The notes under the pieces: model-generated
Seen by the model: the letters and a program-made list of their open reading frames with translations, nothing else
The model's database searches: none
Told to the model about the DNA's origin: nothing
Shown here: piece after piece, positions 1 through 5,705 of the stretch
How the letters are laid out: each line of letters begins with the position of its first letter
How positions within the stretch are numbered: the first letter of the stretch is position 1
Translations under genes and position numbers: made by a program
From: Sphingomonadales bacterium
Lineage (GTDB): Bacteria; Pseudomonadota; Alphaproteobacteria; Sphingomonadales; Sphingomonadaceae
Length of the DNA: 7,452 nucleotides
Direction: 5' to 3'
NCBI GenBank assembly: GCA_017304125.1
Contig: JAFKLV010000073.1
Coordinates: 1-7,452 of the forward strand

Positions 1-1
1 G

Positions 2-1708
2 TTCGGGCAGAATCCGGAGTTTGAAGGGGGCCCGTTGCTCGGCTCGATCGTCAGCGTGAATCCCGATACCAGCAATGATCCCGGCAGTGCTGGCGCCAAT
101 GGCTATCTCGCCGGGTGTGTTGCGCCCTTCCTTTCGGTCAGCGTCGACCGCCGGGGCGGCAATATCCTCTATACGGGCAACAGCGACGGCGTGACCAAGG
201 GACCGCATACCGCCGCGCCGACCACGCTCGCGGCGGCATTCGATGTGCTCAATGAGCCGACGAGCCCGAAATATGCGGATATCACCGCCTTTCTGAACGC
301 TGCCGACAACTGGAGCAACTTCGTCGCCCAGACGATGCCGCGTCCCGCCACCGACGTGCCGCTGACCGGCCTTCCGGTGCATAGCTACAAGGAATTGATC
401 CATGTCGGTGATTTCGGCGCGACGGCGACGATCGAGATGGTGACGCCGGGGCTCAAATGGCGCGAATGGGATTTCGAGGGTGAGATGCTCACCGCGGCGG
501 CAACGGCTTCCGCCGGCACCATCACCGATCACAACCGGCTGGAGTTGATCGCGACCGACCTGCCGACCAGCGCGGCGACGTCGAAGACCTATTTTTACAA
601 GGTCAACGGCCAGCTGCAATCGTGGAGCATCACCACCCGGAGCGCGTGGAGATTCCCGATCAGCGCCAAGCCGGAGACGGGGCAGTGGCAGCGCTCGAGC
701 ACCGGCAGCACCGCTATCCTTCCGGGCGCCACCGCAACGCAGAAGAAGAAGGGGATGATCTGGGCGCGCTTCGCGGTCGGCCGGCCGGCGACCGACGCGA
801 GCAACAAGAACTTTCTGATCGGTACGGCCGGCCGCACATTCCGGGCGAATATCACGACCAGCGCAAATGGTTATGTGATCAACTGGGTGTTCGGCAGTTC
901 ATCCGGTGGCGTCGCTGGCGCGGGCACCACCGGGACGCTGGATTATGGCGTCGTGTACGATCATTTCCTCGTTGTCGATCTGTCGCTGGCGACGAACAAC
1001 GTGGGGTTGGTCGTTTACGACGTGGCCAATCCGACCAACCCGAAAAAGCCATTCGCGATCACCAGCCAGAGTCTGACCTACCCCTCCGGTGCGCTGGTCG
1101 ACATCGGATGGGATTATAATCACGCCAACAACGCCGTGAACTTCGCCAATGGCATTCCGATCCCCGAGTTCCATGGGCTCGGCGTGTGGGCGGGCGAGAG
1201 CCTGATTGCAGACGACGGCACCGGCACGGGGACCAATGTGGTCGCCAGCCCCGGGCTGCTCTTGCCCGAACAACTTGGCGTCAACGGCACGGGGCTCACC
1301 GGGACCAAGCCGGCGATCTTCCTGCTCGGCGAGACGTCACTGCACAATCGCGGGACCGGCAATGCGTGGACCAGTTCGGCGACGCTCGGCTGCCCAACCT
1401 GGGCGAATCCGCCGGGGCAGGGGCCGAAACTGACGCTGGCGATCGATCCGCTGCCGGGCGGGATCACCGTCGGCGATACCTTCACCGTGACGGTCCGTTC
1501 GGCGGGCTCGAACGAGCCGTTGACGGTGACGCCGACGCTCGGCGCGGGGCTGACGCTGGTCGGCGGCCCGAGTTTTGCGATGGCGGAAAATGCACGCGTC
1601 GCGTCGTTCGACGTGCAGGCGACCGCGGCGGGCAAGCCGGCGATCTCGATCGCCAACACCACTGGCTATGCCAATCCGCCGGCCGTGACGGTGACGGTCG
1701 GCGCGTGA
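2..1708 (+). CDS. Large protein of unknown function, 5'-truncated by window; possible virion spike or fibre protein
   Basis: The frame is open from base 2, so the true start lies upstream; 568 residues are visible. A TTG at 35 could be read as a start but nothing favours it. I do not recognise the family. No transmembrane segment is evident. The middle (about residues 235-390) is rich in short hydrophobic beta-like strands and in Gly, Asn, Thr and Ser, ending near FHGLGVWAGESL, which recalls a jelly-roll or lectin-like fold, but this is only an impression. The last ~94 residues (from PKLTLAIDPLPGG to the C-terminus VTVTVGA) look like an Ig-like or bacterial surface beta domain, with strands such as GDTFTVTVRSAG. 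Base composition is clearly lower in GC than downstream: bases 841-900 are 53% GC against 83% at 5461-5520. It ends 99 bases before the portal gene, where GTA clusters normally have the large terminase. A head spike, tail fibre or adhesin is my inference; a cargo gene is also possible. Confidence 0.6.
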   Translation, partial: FGQNPEFEGGPLLGSIVSVNPDTSNDPGSAGANGYLAGCVAPFLSVSVDRRGGNILYTGNSDGVTKGPHTAAPTTLAAAFDVLNEPTSPKYADITAFLNAADNWSNFVAQTMPRPATDVPLTGLPVHSYKELIHVGDFGATATIEMVTPGLKWREWDFEGEMLTAAATASAGTITDHNRLELIATDLPTSAATSKTYFYKVNGQLQSWSITTRSAWRFPISAKPETGQWQRSSTGSTAILPGATATQKKKGMIWARFAVGRPATDASNKNFLIGTAGRTFRANITTSANGYVINWVFGSSSGGVAGAGTTGTLDYGVVYDHFLVVDLSLATNNVGLVVYDVANPTNPKKPFAITSQSLTYPSGALVDIGWDYNHANNAVNFANGIPIPEFHGLGVWAGESLIADDGTGTGTNVVASPGLLLPEQLGVNGTGLTGTKPAIFLLGETSLHNRGTGNAWTSSATLGCPTWANPPGQGPKLTLAIDPLPGGITVGDTFTVTVRSAGSNEPLTVTPTLGAGLTLVGGPSFAMAENARVASFDVQATAAGKPAISIANTTGYANPPAVTVTVGA

Positions 1709-1714
1709 CGGTGC

Positions 1715-1737
1715 GCCCCGCGGGTTGAACGCGGGGC
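1715..1737 (+). repeat. GC-rich hairpin downstream of the first gene
   Basis: GCCCCGCG (1715-1722) pairs perfectly with CGCGGGGC (1730-1737) around a 7-base loop. It starts 7 bases after the stop codon of the large upstream gene. There is no T-run after it, so it is not a classical intrinsic terminator, but together with the next hairpin it forms a tandem structure at the 3' end of that gene. Confidence 0.55.
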
Positions 1738-1744
1738 AAGATGG

Positions 1745-1780
1745 CCCCGCCCGTGCTTCCCACAATCGGCACGGGCGGGG
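1745..1780 (+). terminator. Strong 12-bp hairpin between the upstream gene and portal; candidate terminator or mRNA 3' stabiliser
   Basis: CCCCGCCCGTGC (1745-1756) is perfectly complementary to GCACGGGCGGGG (1769-1780), with a 12-base loop. The stem is almost all G-C. It is followed by TGGGGTTCATT rather than a clean T-tract, so termination efficiency is uncertain. It lies in the only wide gap between the large first gene and the portal-led operon and probably marks a transcript boundary or a stabilised 3' end. Confidence 0.4.
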
Positions 1781-1795
1781 TGGGGTTCATTCACC

Positions 1796-1801
1796 AAGGA
1801 G
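1796..1801 (+). promoter_or_regulatory. Ribosome binding site of portal gene
   Basis: AAGGAG lies 6 bases before the ATG at 1808. It is a near-consensus Shine-Dalgarno sequence, unlike the weak or absent ones at the overlapping junctions downstream. This fixes the portal start and suggests the portal gene is where independent translation of the operon begins. Confidence 0.75.
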
Positions 1802-1807
1802 ACCGAC

Positions 1808-2890
1808 ATGAAATTGTTCGGCTGGAAAGCCGGGCGCGAGGCATCGCGCCCGGCGCTTTCGCGTGGCGGCGGCTCTTTCCACGAGACTGGCCGCTGGCCG
1901 CAGGGCTATGAGGCGCAGGTCCGCGCCGGCTACGCCGGCAATGCGATCGCGCAACGCGCGGTGCGGCTGGTGGCGGAAAGCGTCGGCGGGGCGCCGGTCG
2001 ATGCCTCGACGCCCGAACTGGCGCGGCTGATCGGCGCGCGCACCGCGGGCGACCCGTTGCCGGGCGTCATCGCGGCGCAATTGCTGCTCCACGGCAATGC
2101 CTTCGTGCAGATGCTGCGTGATGCCGAGGGGCAGGTGGCGACGCTTTATCCGCTGCGCCCCGAGCGGGTGGCGATCGAGCTCGATGCGACCGGCTGGCCG
2201 GCAGGCTATGTCTATCGCGTCGGCGGGCGGACGACGCGGCTGGCGGCGGAGGATGTGATCCATATCCGCAGCTTCAACCCGCTCGACGATCATTACGGGC
2301 TCGGCTGCCTCGGCGCGGCATCGGCGGCGATCGCGATCCACAATGCCGCGGCGACGTGGAACAAGGCGCTGCTCGACAATGCCGCGCGGCCGTCCGGCGC
2401 GCTGGTCTATGATCCGGGCGACGGATCGGCGCTGTCGGCGGAGCAGTTCCGCCGGCTCAAGGAGGAGATGGACGCCGGATTCGCCGGGGCGGGCAATGCC
2501 GGGCGGCCGATGCTGCTCGAAGGCGGGCTGCGCTGGCAGGCGTTGAGCCTTTCCCCCGCCGATATGGATTTCGTCGGGCTGAAGGCGGCGGCGGCGCGCG
2601 AGATCGCGCTGGCGTTCGGCGTGCCGCCGATGCTGCTCGGGCTGCCGGGCGATGCGACCTACGCCAATTATCGCGAGGCCAATCGCGCCTTGTGGCGCGC
2701 CACCGTGCTGCCGCTCGCCGATACGATCCTGAGCGCGCTGGCGGAGGCGTTTCCCGAGGCGCGGCTCGAGGTCGATCTCGATCGCGTGCCGGCGCTGGTC
2801 GAGGATCGCGAGCGGCTGTGGCGGATGGTGTCCGCCGCGAGCTTCATCACCGACGCCGAGAAGCGCGAGATGGTGGGGTGGCGGGCATGA
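1808..2890 (+). CDS. Phage portal protein (HK97/GTA gp3 type)
   Basis: This 360-residue protein forms the dodecameric ring at one head vertex through which DNA is packaged and to which the tail attaches. The HK97-type portal pattern is clear: GNAFVQML (96-103), YPLRPERV (114-121), VIHIRSFNP (150-158) followed by GLGCLGAASAAI, then the stem and clip-domain region with REIALAFGVPPMLLG (264-278) and NYREANRALWR (287-297). The C-terminus, ending AEKREMVGW, is the usual 'end of portal' pattern and is shorter than in HK97. The start is supported by AAGGAG six bases upstream. Its stop overlaps the next ATG by four bases (ATGA at 2887-2890), implying translational coupling. It corresponds to orfg3 of RcGTA. 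No frameshift or missing segment is evident. Confidence 0.95.
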   Translation: MKLFGWKAGREASRPALSRGGGSFHETGRWPQGYEAQVRAGYAGNAIAQRAVRLVAESVGGAPVDASTPELARLIGARTAGDPLPGVIAAQLLLHGNAFVQMLRDAEGQVATLYPLRPERVAIELDATGWPAGYVYRVGGRTTRLAAEDVIHIRSFNPLDDHYGLGCLGAASAAIAIHNAAATWNKALLDNAARPSGALVYDPGDGSALSAEQFRRLKEEMDAGFAGAGNAGRPMLLEGGLRWQALSLSPADMDFVGLKAAAAREIALAFGVPPMLLGLPGDATYANYREANRALWRATVLPLADTILSALAEAFPEARLEVDLDRVPALVEDRERLWRMVSAASFITDAEKREMVGWRA

Positions 2891-3180
2891 GCGCGAAGAT
2901 TCTGGCGCAGCTTATTGCGCAGGGCTCGGCCGGCGGGGCCGATCTCGCCACCTTGCGCGCGATCGCCGAGGAAGCGGGCGATCTCGCCGCGACGCGCGCG
3001 CTGACCCGGCTCGGGCTCGCCGACGACGAGGCGACACGCGATGTCGCGGAATTGCGCGCTTTGCTCGGGGCGTGGCGCGACGCGAAACGCAGCGCGTGGA
3101 AGGCGATCGCGGGGTGGCTCGCGGTGGTGCTGCTCACCGCGATCGCGATCAAATTCGGGTTCGGCCAATGGGTCAAGTGA
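2887..3180 (+). CDS. Small membrane protein between portal and protease (GTA gp3.5 position; DUF6127-like)
   Basis: This 97-residue protein starts at the ATG overlapping the portal stop (ATGA). Residues 1-70 are helical and charged, with a leucine- and alanine-rich pattern (LAQLIAQGSAGGADLATLRA, then ELRALLGAWRDAKRSAWK). Residues about 73-91 (AIAGWLAVVLLTAIAIKFG) form one convincing transmembrane helix, followed by a short tail. Position and layout match the small gene (orfg3.5) between portal and protease in RcGTA. In sphingomonads a similar protein is, to my recollection, annotated as DUF6127. Its role is unknown. Anchoring head assembly at the inner membrane would be an inference, and one transmembrane helix is too little to call it a holin. 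Its stop overlaps the next start in TGATG at 3178-3182. Confidence 0.8.
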   Translation: MSAKILAQLIAQGSAGGADLATLRAIAEEAGDLAATRALTRLGLADDEATRDVAELRALLGAWRDAKRSAWKAIAGWLAVVLLTAIAIKFGFGQWVK

Positions 3181-3548
3181 TGCGCATCCGCGGACATGCG
3201 GCGATCTATGATCGCGTCGACCGGATGGGTGATGTGCTGCGGCGCGGCCTGTTCGGCGCGCTGCGCCCCGTCCCCTTGCTGGCGCAGCATCGCGGCGCGC
3301 CGGTGGGGACGGTGGCGGCGATCGGCGAGGATGCGCAAGGGGTGTGGATCGAGGCGAGCGTCGACGATCCCGCCACCGCGCGGCTGGTGCGCGCGCGCGG
3401 GCTGGCGGGGCTGTCGGTCGGCTATCGCCCGCAGCGGACCCGGCAGGGGGCGTGGCGCGAGATTTTCGCTGCCGAGCTGGTCGAGGTGAGTCTTGTCGCG
3501 CAGCCGGCGCAGCCCGCGGCGCGGATCGAGGAAATTTCGGAGGATTGA
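3180..3548 (+). CDS. Prohead protease (HK97 family, peptidase U35; GTA gp4)
   Basis: This serine protease matures the prohead by cleaving capsid and other internal protein tails. The 122-residue protein is compact, yet the family's key blocks are present: LLAQHRGAPVGTV with the likely catalytic His37, GLAGLSVGYRP with the likely nucleophile Ser79, and AAELVEVSLVAQPAQP with acidic residues Glu99 and Glu102, which sit where the third conserved block is found. It opens with RGHAAIYDRVDRMGDVLRRG, the usual first strand and turn. The ATG at 3180 overlaps the previous stop (TGATG). An in-frame ATG at 3168 and GTG at 3177 would add four or one residues, but MRIRGHAAIYD looks like the natural N-terminus. 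It lacks the long C-terminal extension of HK97 gp4, but the triad region is complete. Confidence 0.92.
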   Translation: MRIRGHAAIYDRVDRMGDVLRRGLFGALRPVPLLAQHRGAPVGTVAAIGEDAQGVWIEASVDDPATARLVRARGLAGLSVGYRPQRTRQGAWREIFAAELVEVSLVAQPAQPAARIEEISED

Positions 3549-3573
3549 TCGGGGGGAGGCTCCGGTCCTTGTC

Positions 3574-3591
3574 GCCGGCGATTTCGCCGGC
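3574..3591 (+). repeat. Perfect 8-bp hairpin immediately before capsid ribosome binding site
   Basis: GCCGGCGA (3574-3581) and TCGCCGGC (3584-3591) are exact inverse complements separated by TT. The structure ends 3 bases before the capsid Shine-Dalgarno sequence (3595-3599), in a 56-base gap of an otherwise closely packed operon. It could stabilise a processed capsid mRNA or modulate capsid translation. A perfect palindrome of this size can also arise by chance in DNA this GC-rich. Confidence 0.45.
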
Positions 3592-3594
3592 CGT

Positions 3595-3599
3595 GGAGG
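3595..3599 (+). promoter_or_regulatory. Ribosome binding site of capsid gene
   Basis: GGAGG sits 5 bases before the ATG at 3605. It decides the capsid start between several in-frame options (TTG 3545, GTG 3593, ATG 3605, ATG 3620) and argues against a longer N-terminus. Confidence 0.65.
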
Positions 3600-3604
3600 T
3601 GTGC

Positions 3605-4612
3605 ATGGAAGAGACGGTGATGGCGCGGCCGGTGCTGGAGGGCGCGGCCGAAATGGCGGCGGGCAGCGCGTTCGCGGGCTATGTGCGCAGCGGCGCGACG
3701 CTGGAGATGAAGGCATTTACCGGGGTGTCGGGGGATACCGGCGGCTATGCCGTGCCGCGGGAGATCGATGCGGCGATCGATGCGATGCTCAAATCGATCT
3801 CGCCGATCCGCGGGATCGCCAATGTCGTCAAAGTGGGGTCGGCGGGCTATCGCAAGCTGATCACCACCGGGGGCACGCCCTCGGGCTGGGCGTCGGAGAC
3901 CGGGCCGCGGCCCGAAACCGCGACCCCGTCCTTCGTCGAGATCGCGCCGGCGATGGGCGAGCTTTACGCCAATCCGACCGCGACCCAGGCGATGCTCGAC
4001 GATGCGATGTTCGATGTCGAGCAATGGCTGTCGGGGGAGATCGCGACCGAATTCGCGCGTGCCGAGGGGGCGGCGTTCGTCAGCGGCAGTGGAGTCAACC
4101 GGCCCAAGGGGTTTCTGCTCGCGCCGGTGGCGGCGACCGCGGATGCGACGCGGGCGTTCGGGACGCTGCAATATCTGCCTTCGGGCGCGGCGGGAGATTT
4201 CTCGGCCAATCCGCAGGAGCGGCTGATCGATCTGGTGCAGAGCCTGCGCGCGCCGCACCGACAGGGCGCGGTATTCGTGATGAATGCCGCGACGCTGGCG
4301 CGGATCCGCAAGTTCAAGACCGCCAACGGCGCGTTCGTGTGGCAGCCGAGCCTGGCGCAGGGCCAGCCGGCGACTCTGCTCGGCTATCCGGTGATCGAGG
4401 CGGAGGACATGCCCGATATCGCGGCCAATGCGCTGTCGATCGCGTTCGGCAATTTCCGCGCCGGCTATCTGATCGCCGAGCGCAGCGAAACCGCGATCCT
4501 GCGCGATCCCTATAGCAACAAGCCGTTCGTCAGTTTCTACGCGACGAAGCGGATCGGCGGCGGGATCGCCGACAGCGATGCGATCAAGCTGATGAAATTC
4601 GCCGCGAACTAA
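3605..4612 (+). CDS. Major capsid protein, HK97 fold (GTA gp5)
   Basis: This 335-residue protein builds the icosahedral head shell. The HK97-type and GTA-type pattern is strong: GDTGGYAVPREIDAAI (43-58) at the N-arm, SPIRGIANVVKV (66-77), YRKLITTGGTPSGWASET in the E-loop region, MGELYANPTATQAMLDDA, AEGAAFVSGSGVNRPKGFL (153-171), then GYPVIEAEDMPDIA, the AFGNFRAGYLIAER block, and RDPYSNKPFVSFYATKRIGG near the C-terminus. Only about 36 residues precede the N-arm motif, whereas HK97 has about 100 (the delta scaffolding domain removed by the protease), so that domain seems largely missing. The start is chosen from GGAGG five bases upstream of the ATG. In-frame starts farther upstream add at most 20 residues. 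It is preceded by a 56-base gap and followed after 14 bases by the spike-base gene. Confidence 0.95.
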   Translation: MEETVMARPVLEGAAEMAAGSAFAGYVRSGATLEMKAFTGVSGDTGGYAVPREIDAAIDAMLKSISPIRGIANVVKVGSAGYRKLITTGGTPSGWASETGPRPETATPSFVEIAPAMGELYANPTATQAMLDDAMFDVEQWLSGEIATEFARAEGAAFVSGSGVNRPKGFLLAPVAATADATRAFGTLQYLPSGAAGDFSANPQERLIDLVQSLRAPHRQGAVFVMNAATLARIRKFKTANGAFVWQPSLAQGQPATLLGYPVIEAEDMPDIAANALSIAFGNFRAGYLIAERSETAILRDPYSNKPFVSFYATKRIGGGIADSDAIKLMKFAAN

Positions 4613-4618
4613 AGGGAG
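4613..4618 (+). promoter_or_regulatory. Ribosome binding site of spike-base gene
   Basis: AGGGAG directly follows the capsid stop codon and lies 8 bases before the ATG at 4627. It gives this small gene its own translation signal and supports it being a real gene. Confidence 0.65.
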
Positions 4619-4626
4619 CGGACGAG

Positions 4627-4893
4627 ATGGCCGATCCATTTGCCAACAACGCCGATACCGTATCGGCACCGGCGCGGCGCGCGGTTGCGGTGGTGCCGCA
4701 TGACGTGAACGCGCTGAGCGATATTCCCAAGGCGCTGTACGTCGGCACCGGGGGAACGATCGTGATGCGCGGGGTCGCGGGGACGAGCGACCAGATCTGG
4801 AAGAATGTGCCGGCCGGGGCGGTGTTGCCGTTCCGCGCGCAATATGTCCGCGCGACCGGCACCAGCGCGGGCGACATTCTGGCGCTTTACTGA
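4627..4893 (+). CDS. Head spike base protein, RcGTA Rcc01079-like
   Basis: The protein has 88 residues and no signal peptide or membrane segment. The layout recalls the small spike-base family named after RCAP_Rcc01079: an opening MADPFANNADTVSAPARRAV, an ALYVGTGGTIVMRGVAG strand pair, then VPAGAVLPFRAQYVRATGT and the closing SAGDILALY. In RcGTA this protein forms the base of the head spikes that help attachment to the cell capsule, and it is encoded at a locus apart from the main structural cluster. Here it follows the capsid gene with its own AGGGAG site. A general head decoration protein is the main alternative. The family call comes from remembered sequence character, not a search. Confidence 0.75.
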   Translation: MADPFANNADTVSAPARRAVAVVPHDVNALSDIPKALYVGTGGTIVMRGVAGTSDQIWKNVPAGAVLPFRAQYVRATGTSAGDILALY

Positions 4894-4904
4894 GCGTTTC
4901 CTTT

Positions 4905-4937
4905 CTTCTCCTCTCCCTCGTGAAGGGAGGGGAGAAG
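4905..4937 (+). repeat. Palindromic repeat-like hairpin in the gap before the connector gene
   Basis: CTTCTCCTCTCCCT (4905-4918) pairs with AGGGAGGGGAGAAG (4924-4937), 13 of 14 positions Watson-Crick and the remaining one a G-U pair in RNA, with loop CGTGA. It lies 11 bases after the spike-base stop in a 111-base gap. The CTCCCT...AGGGAG core resembles the arms of the larger element at 6828-6936, suggesting a dispersed palindromic repeat family. A G-rich stretch but no T-run follows, so it is a poor intrinsic terminator. Confidence 0.6.
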
Positions 4938-4975
4938 AGGGGGCATTTTCCAACCAGTCGGACCGGGGGGTCGGC

Positions 4976-5008
4976 ATGGCACAGACATACCAGCGGGGCG
5001 GGCGATGA
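4976..5008 (+). CDS. Possible 10-residue minicistron coupled to the connector gene
   Basis: ATG at 4976 opens MAQTYQRGGR and stops at TGA 5006-5008, overlapping the connector ATG (5005) in the same ATGA arrangement used at other junctions of the operon. A G-run (4965-4970) five bases upstream might serve as a weak ribosome binding site. The connector itself has no clear Shine-Dalgarno sequence, so re-initiation from this short frame is attractive. It may equally be a chance ORF or the 3' remnant of a lost gene. Confidence 0.25.
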   Translation: MAQTYQRGGR

Positions 5009-5526
5009 GCGCCGTCCCGATCCCGCCCGCGGCGATCGCCGGGGCGGTGGGCGCCGCGCGGGACTTTCTGCGCAGCGTGGGCGACGGCGAGCAGGCGGTG
5101 ATGGCGCAATTCGCTGCCAGCGCGCTGGAGATCGGCGAGGCGTTCACCGGCAATCTGCTGATCGCGCGCGCGGTGGAGGAGGCGATCCCCGCCGCGACGT
5201 CATGGCGGATGCTCGCCGAGGCGCCGGTGCGCGCGATCGACGGGATCGGCGATCTGCTCCCTGACGATTATGCGATCGATATCGACGGCGATGCGCGCGG
5301 CTGGGTGCGGGTCAATCAGGCGCGCGTCGGCCGGGTGACGGTGCGCTATACCGCCGGGCTGGCGATCGATTGGGCCGGGTTGCCCGCGCCGCTGGCGCAG
5401 GGCGTCGTGGCGCTGATCGCGCATCTCTACGAGGATCGCGGGCGCGCGACCCAGCCGCCGGCGGCGGTCGCGGCGCTGTGGCGGCCGTATCGCCGGATGC
5501 GGCTGGCGGCGGAGCGGCGGCCGTGA
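5005..5526 (+). CDS. Head-tail connector / adaptor protein (phage gp6-like, GTA gp6; phiE125 gp8 family)
   Basis: This 173-residue adaptor would bind beneath the portal and begin the neck between head and tail. The expected connector layout is visible: an N-terminal helical part through IGEAFTGNLLIARAVEEA (43-60) and SWRMLAEAPVRAIDGI, a central beta region (YAIDIDGDARGWVRVNQA, then VGRVTVRYTAGLAIDW), and a C-terminal helical bundle (QGVVALIAHLYEDRG, ALWRPYRRMRLA). The VRYTAG...LP.PL..GVVALIAHLYEDR pattern is typical of this family, in which the last helix ends with P-Y/W-R-R-M/V-R-L. The start ATG overlaps the stop of a possible 10-residue minicistron; no good Shine-Dalgarno is present. The stop overlaps the next GTG (GTGA, 5523-5526). 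Confidence 0.88.
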   Translation: MSAVPIPPAAIAGAVGAARDFLRSVGDGEQAVMAQFAASALEIGEAFTGNLLIARAVEEAIPAATSWRMLAEAPVRAIDGIGDLLPDDYAIDIDGDARGWVRVNQARVGRVTVRYTAGLAIDWAGLPAPLAQGVVALIAHLYEDRGRATQPPAAVAALWRPYRRMRLAAERRP

Positions 5527-5705
5527 CCCGCGCCGAGGCGATGGCCGCGCGCGTCGGGGCGGCGCGCGCGCTGCGGCTCGCCGAGCGGCTGGCGGCGCGG
5601 GTGGCGGTGCCGGGGGCGCGGGTGACGCGCGACGGCACGCGGGTGACGATCGTCGGGCGCGGGGTGCTGGCGGCGCTGCGCTGGCCCGGCGGGTTGCTCA
5701 GATGA
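5523..5705 (+). CDS. Short 60-residue protein at the head-tail stopper position (GTA gp7 place)
   Basis: GTG at 5523 overlaps the connector stop (GTGA), and its TGA overlaps the next ATG (ATGA, 5702-5705); this double 4-base coupling is the main evidence that the frame is translated. The first half is a basic alanine- and arginine-rich helix (ARVGAARALRLAERLAARV), the second a beta-rich segment (PGARVTRDGTRVTIVGRGVL) ending WPGGLLR. I do not recognise a named family. By position it corresponds to orfg7 of RcGTA, assigned as the stopper in the neck, but it looks considerably shorter than I would expect of a full stopper. A neck or tail-completion role is inferred from context only. Confidence 0.65.
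   Translation: MTRAEAMAARVGAARALRLAERLAARVAVPGARVTRDGTRVTIVGRGVLAALRWPGGLLR

Noticed and set aside
622..1119. Overlapping plus-strand frame inside the first large gene
   Set aside because: Out-of-frame, His/Arg-rich translation with no ribosome binding site; the main frame is open over more than 1700 bases.
1725..1760. Sigma-70-like promoter for the portal (TTGAAC at 1725)
   Set aside because: No acceptable -10 box at proper spacing; the TTGAAC lies in the loop and stem edge of the first hairpin.
2887..3180. Holin
   Set aside because: There is only one transmembrane helix, and the position inside the head genes matches the GTA gp3.5 slot instead of a lysis cassette.
3422..4669. Long minus-strand open frame (415 codons) opposite the capsid gene
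   Set aside because: It is the antisense shadow of the capsid and protease codons in very GC-rich DNA; the arginine-rich low-complexity product matches no family, while the plus strand encodes a clear capsid.
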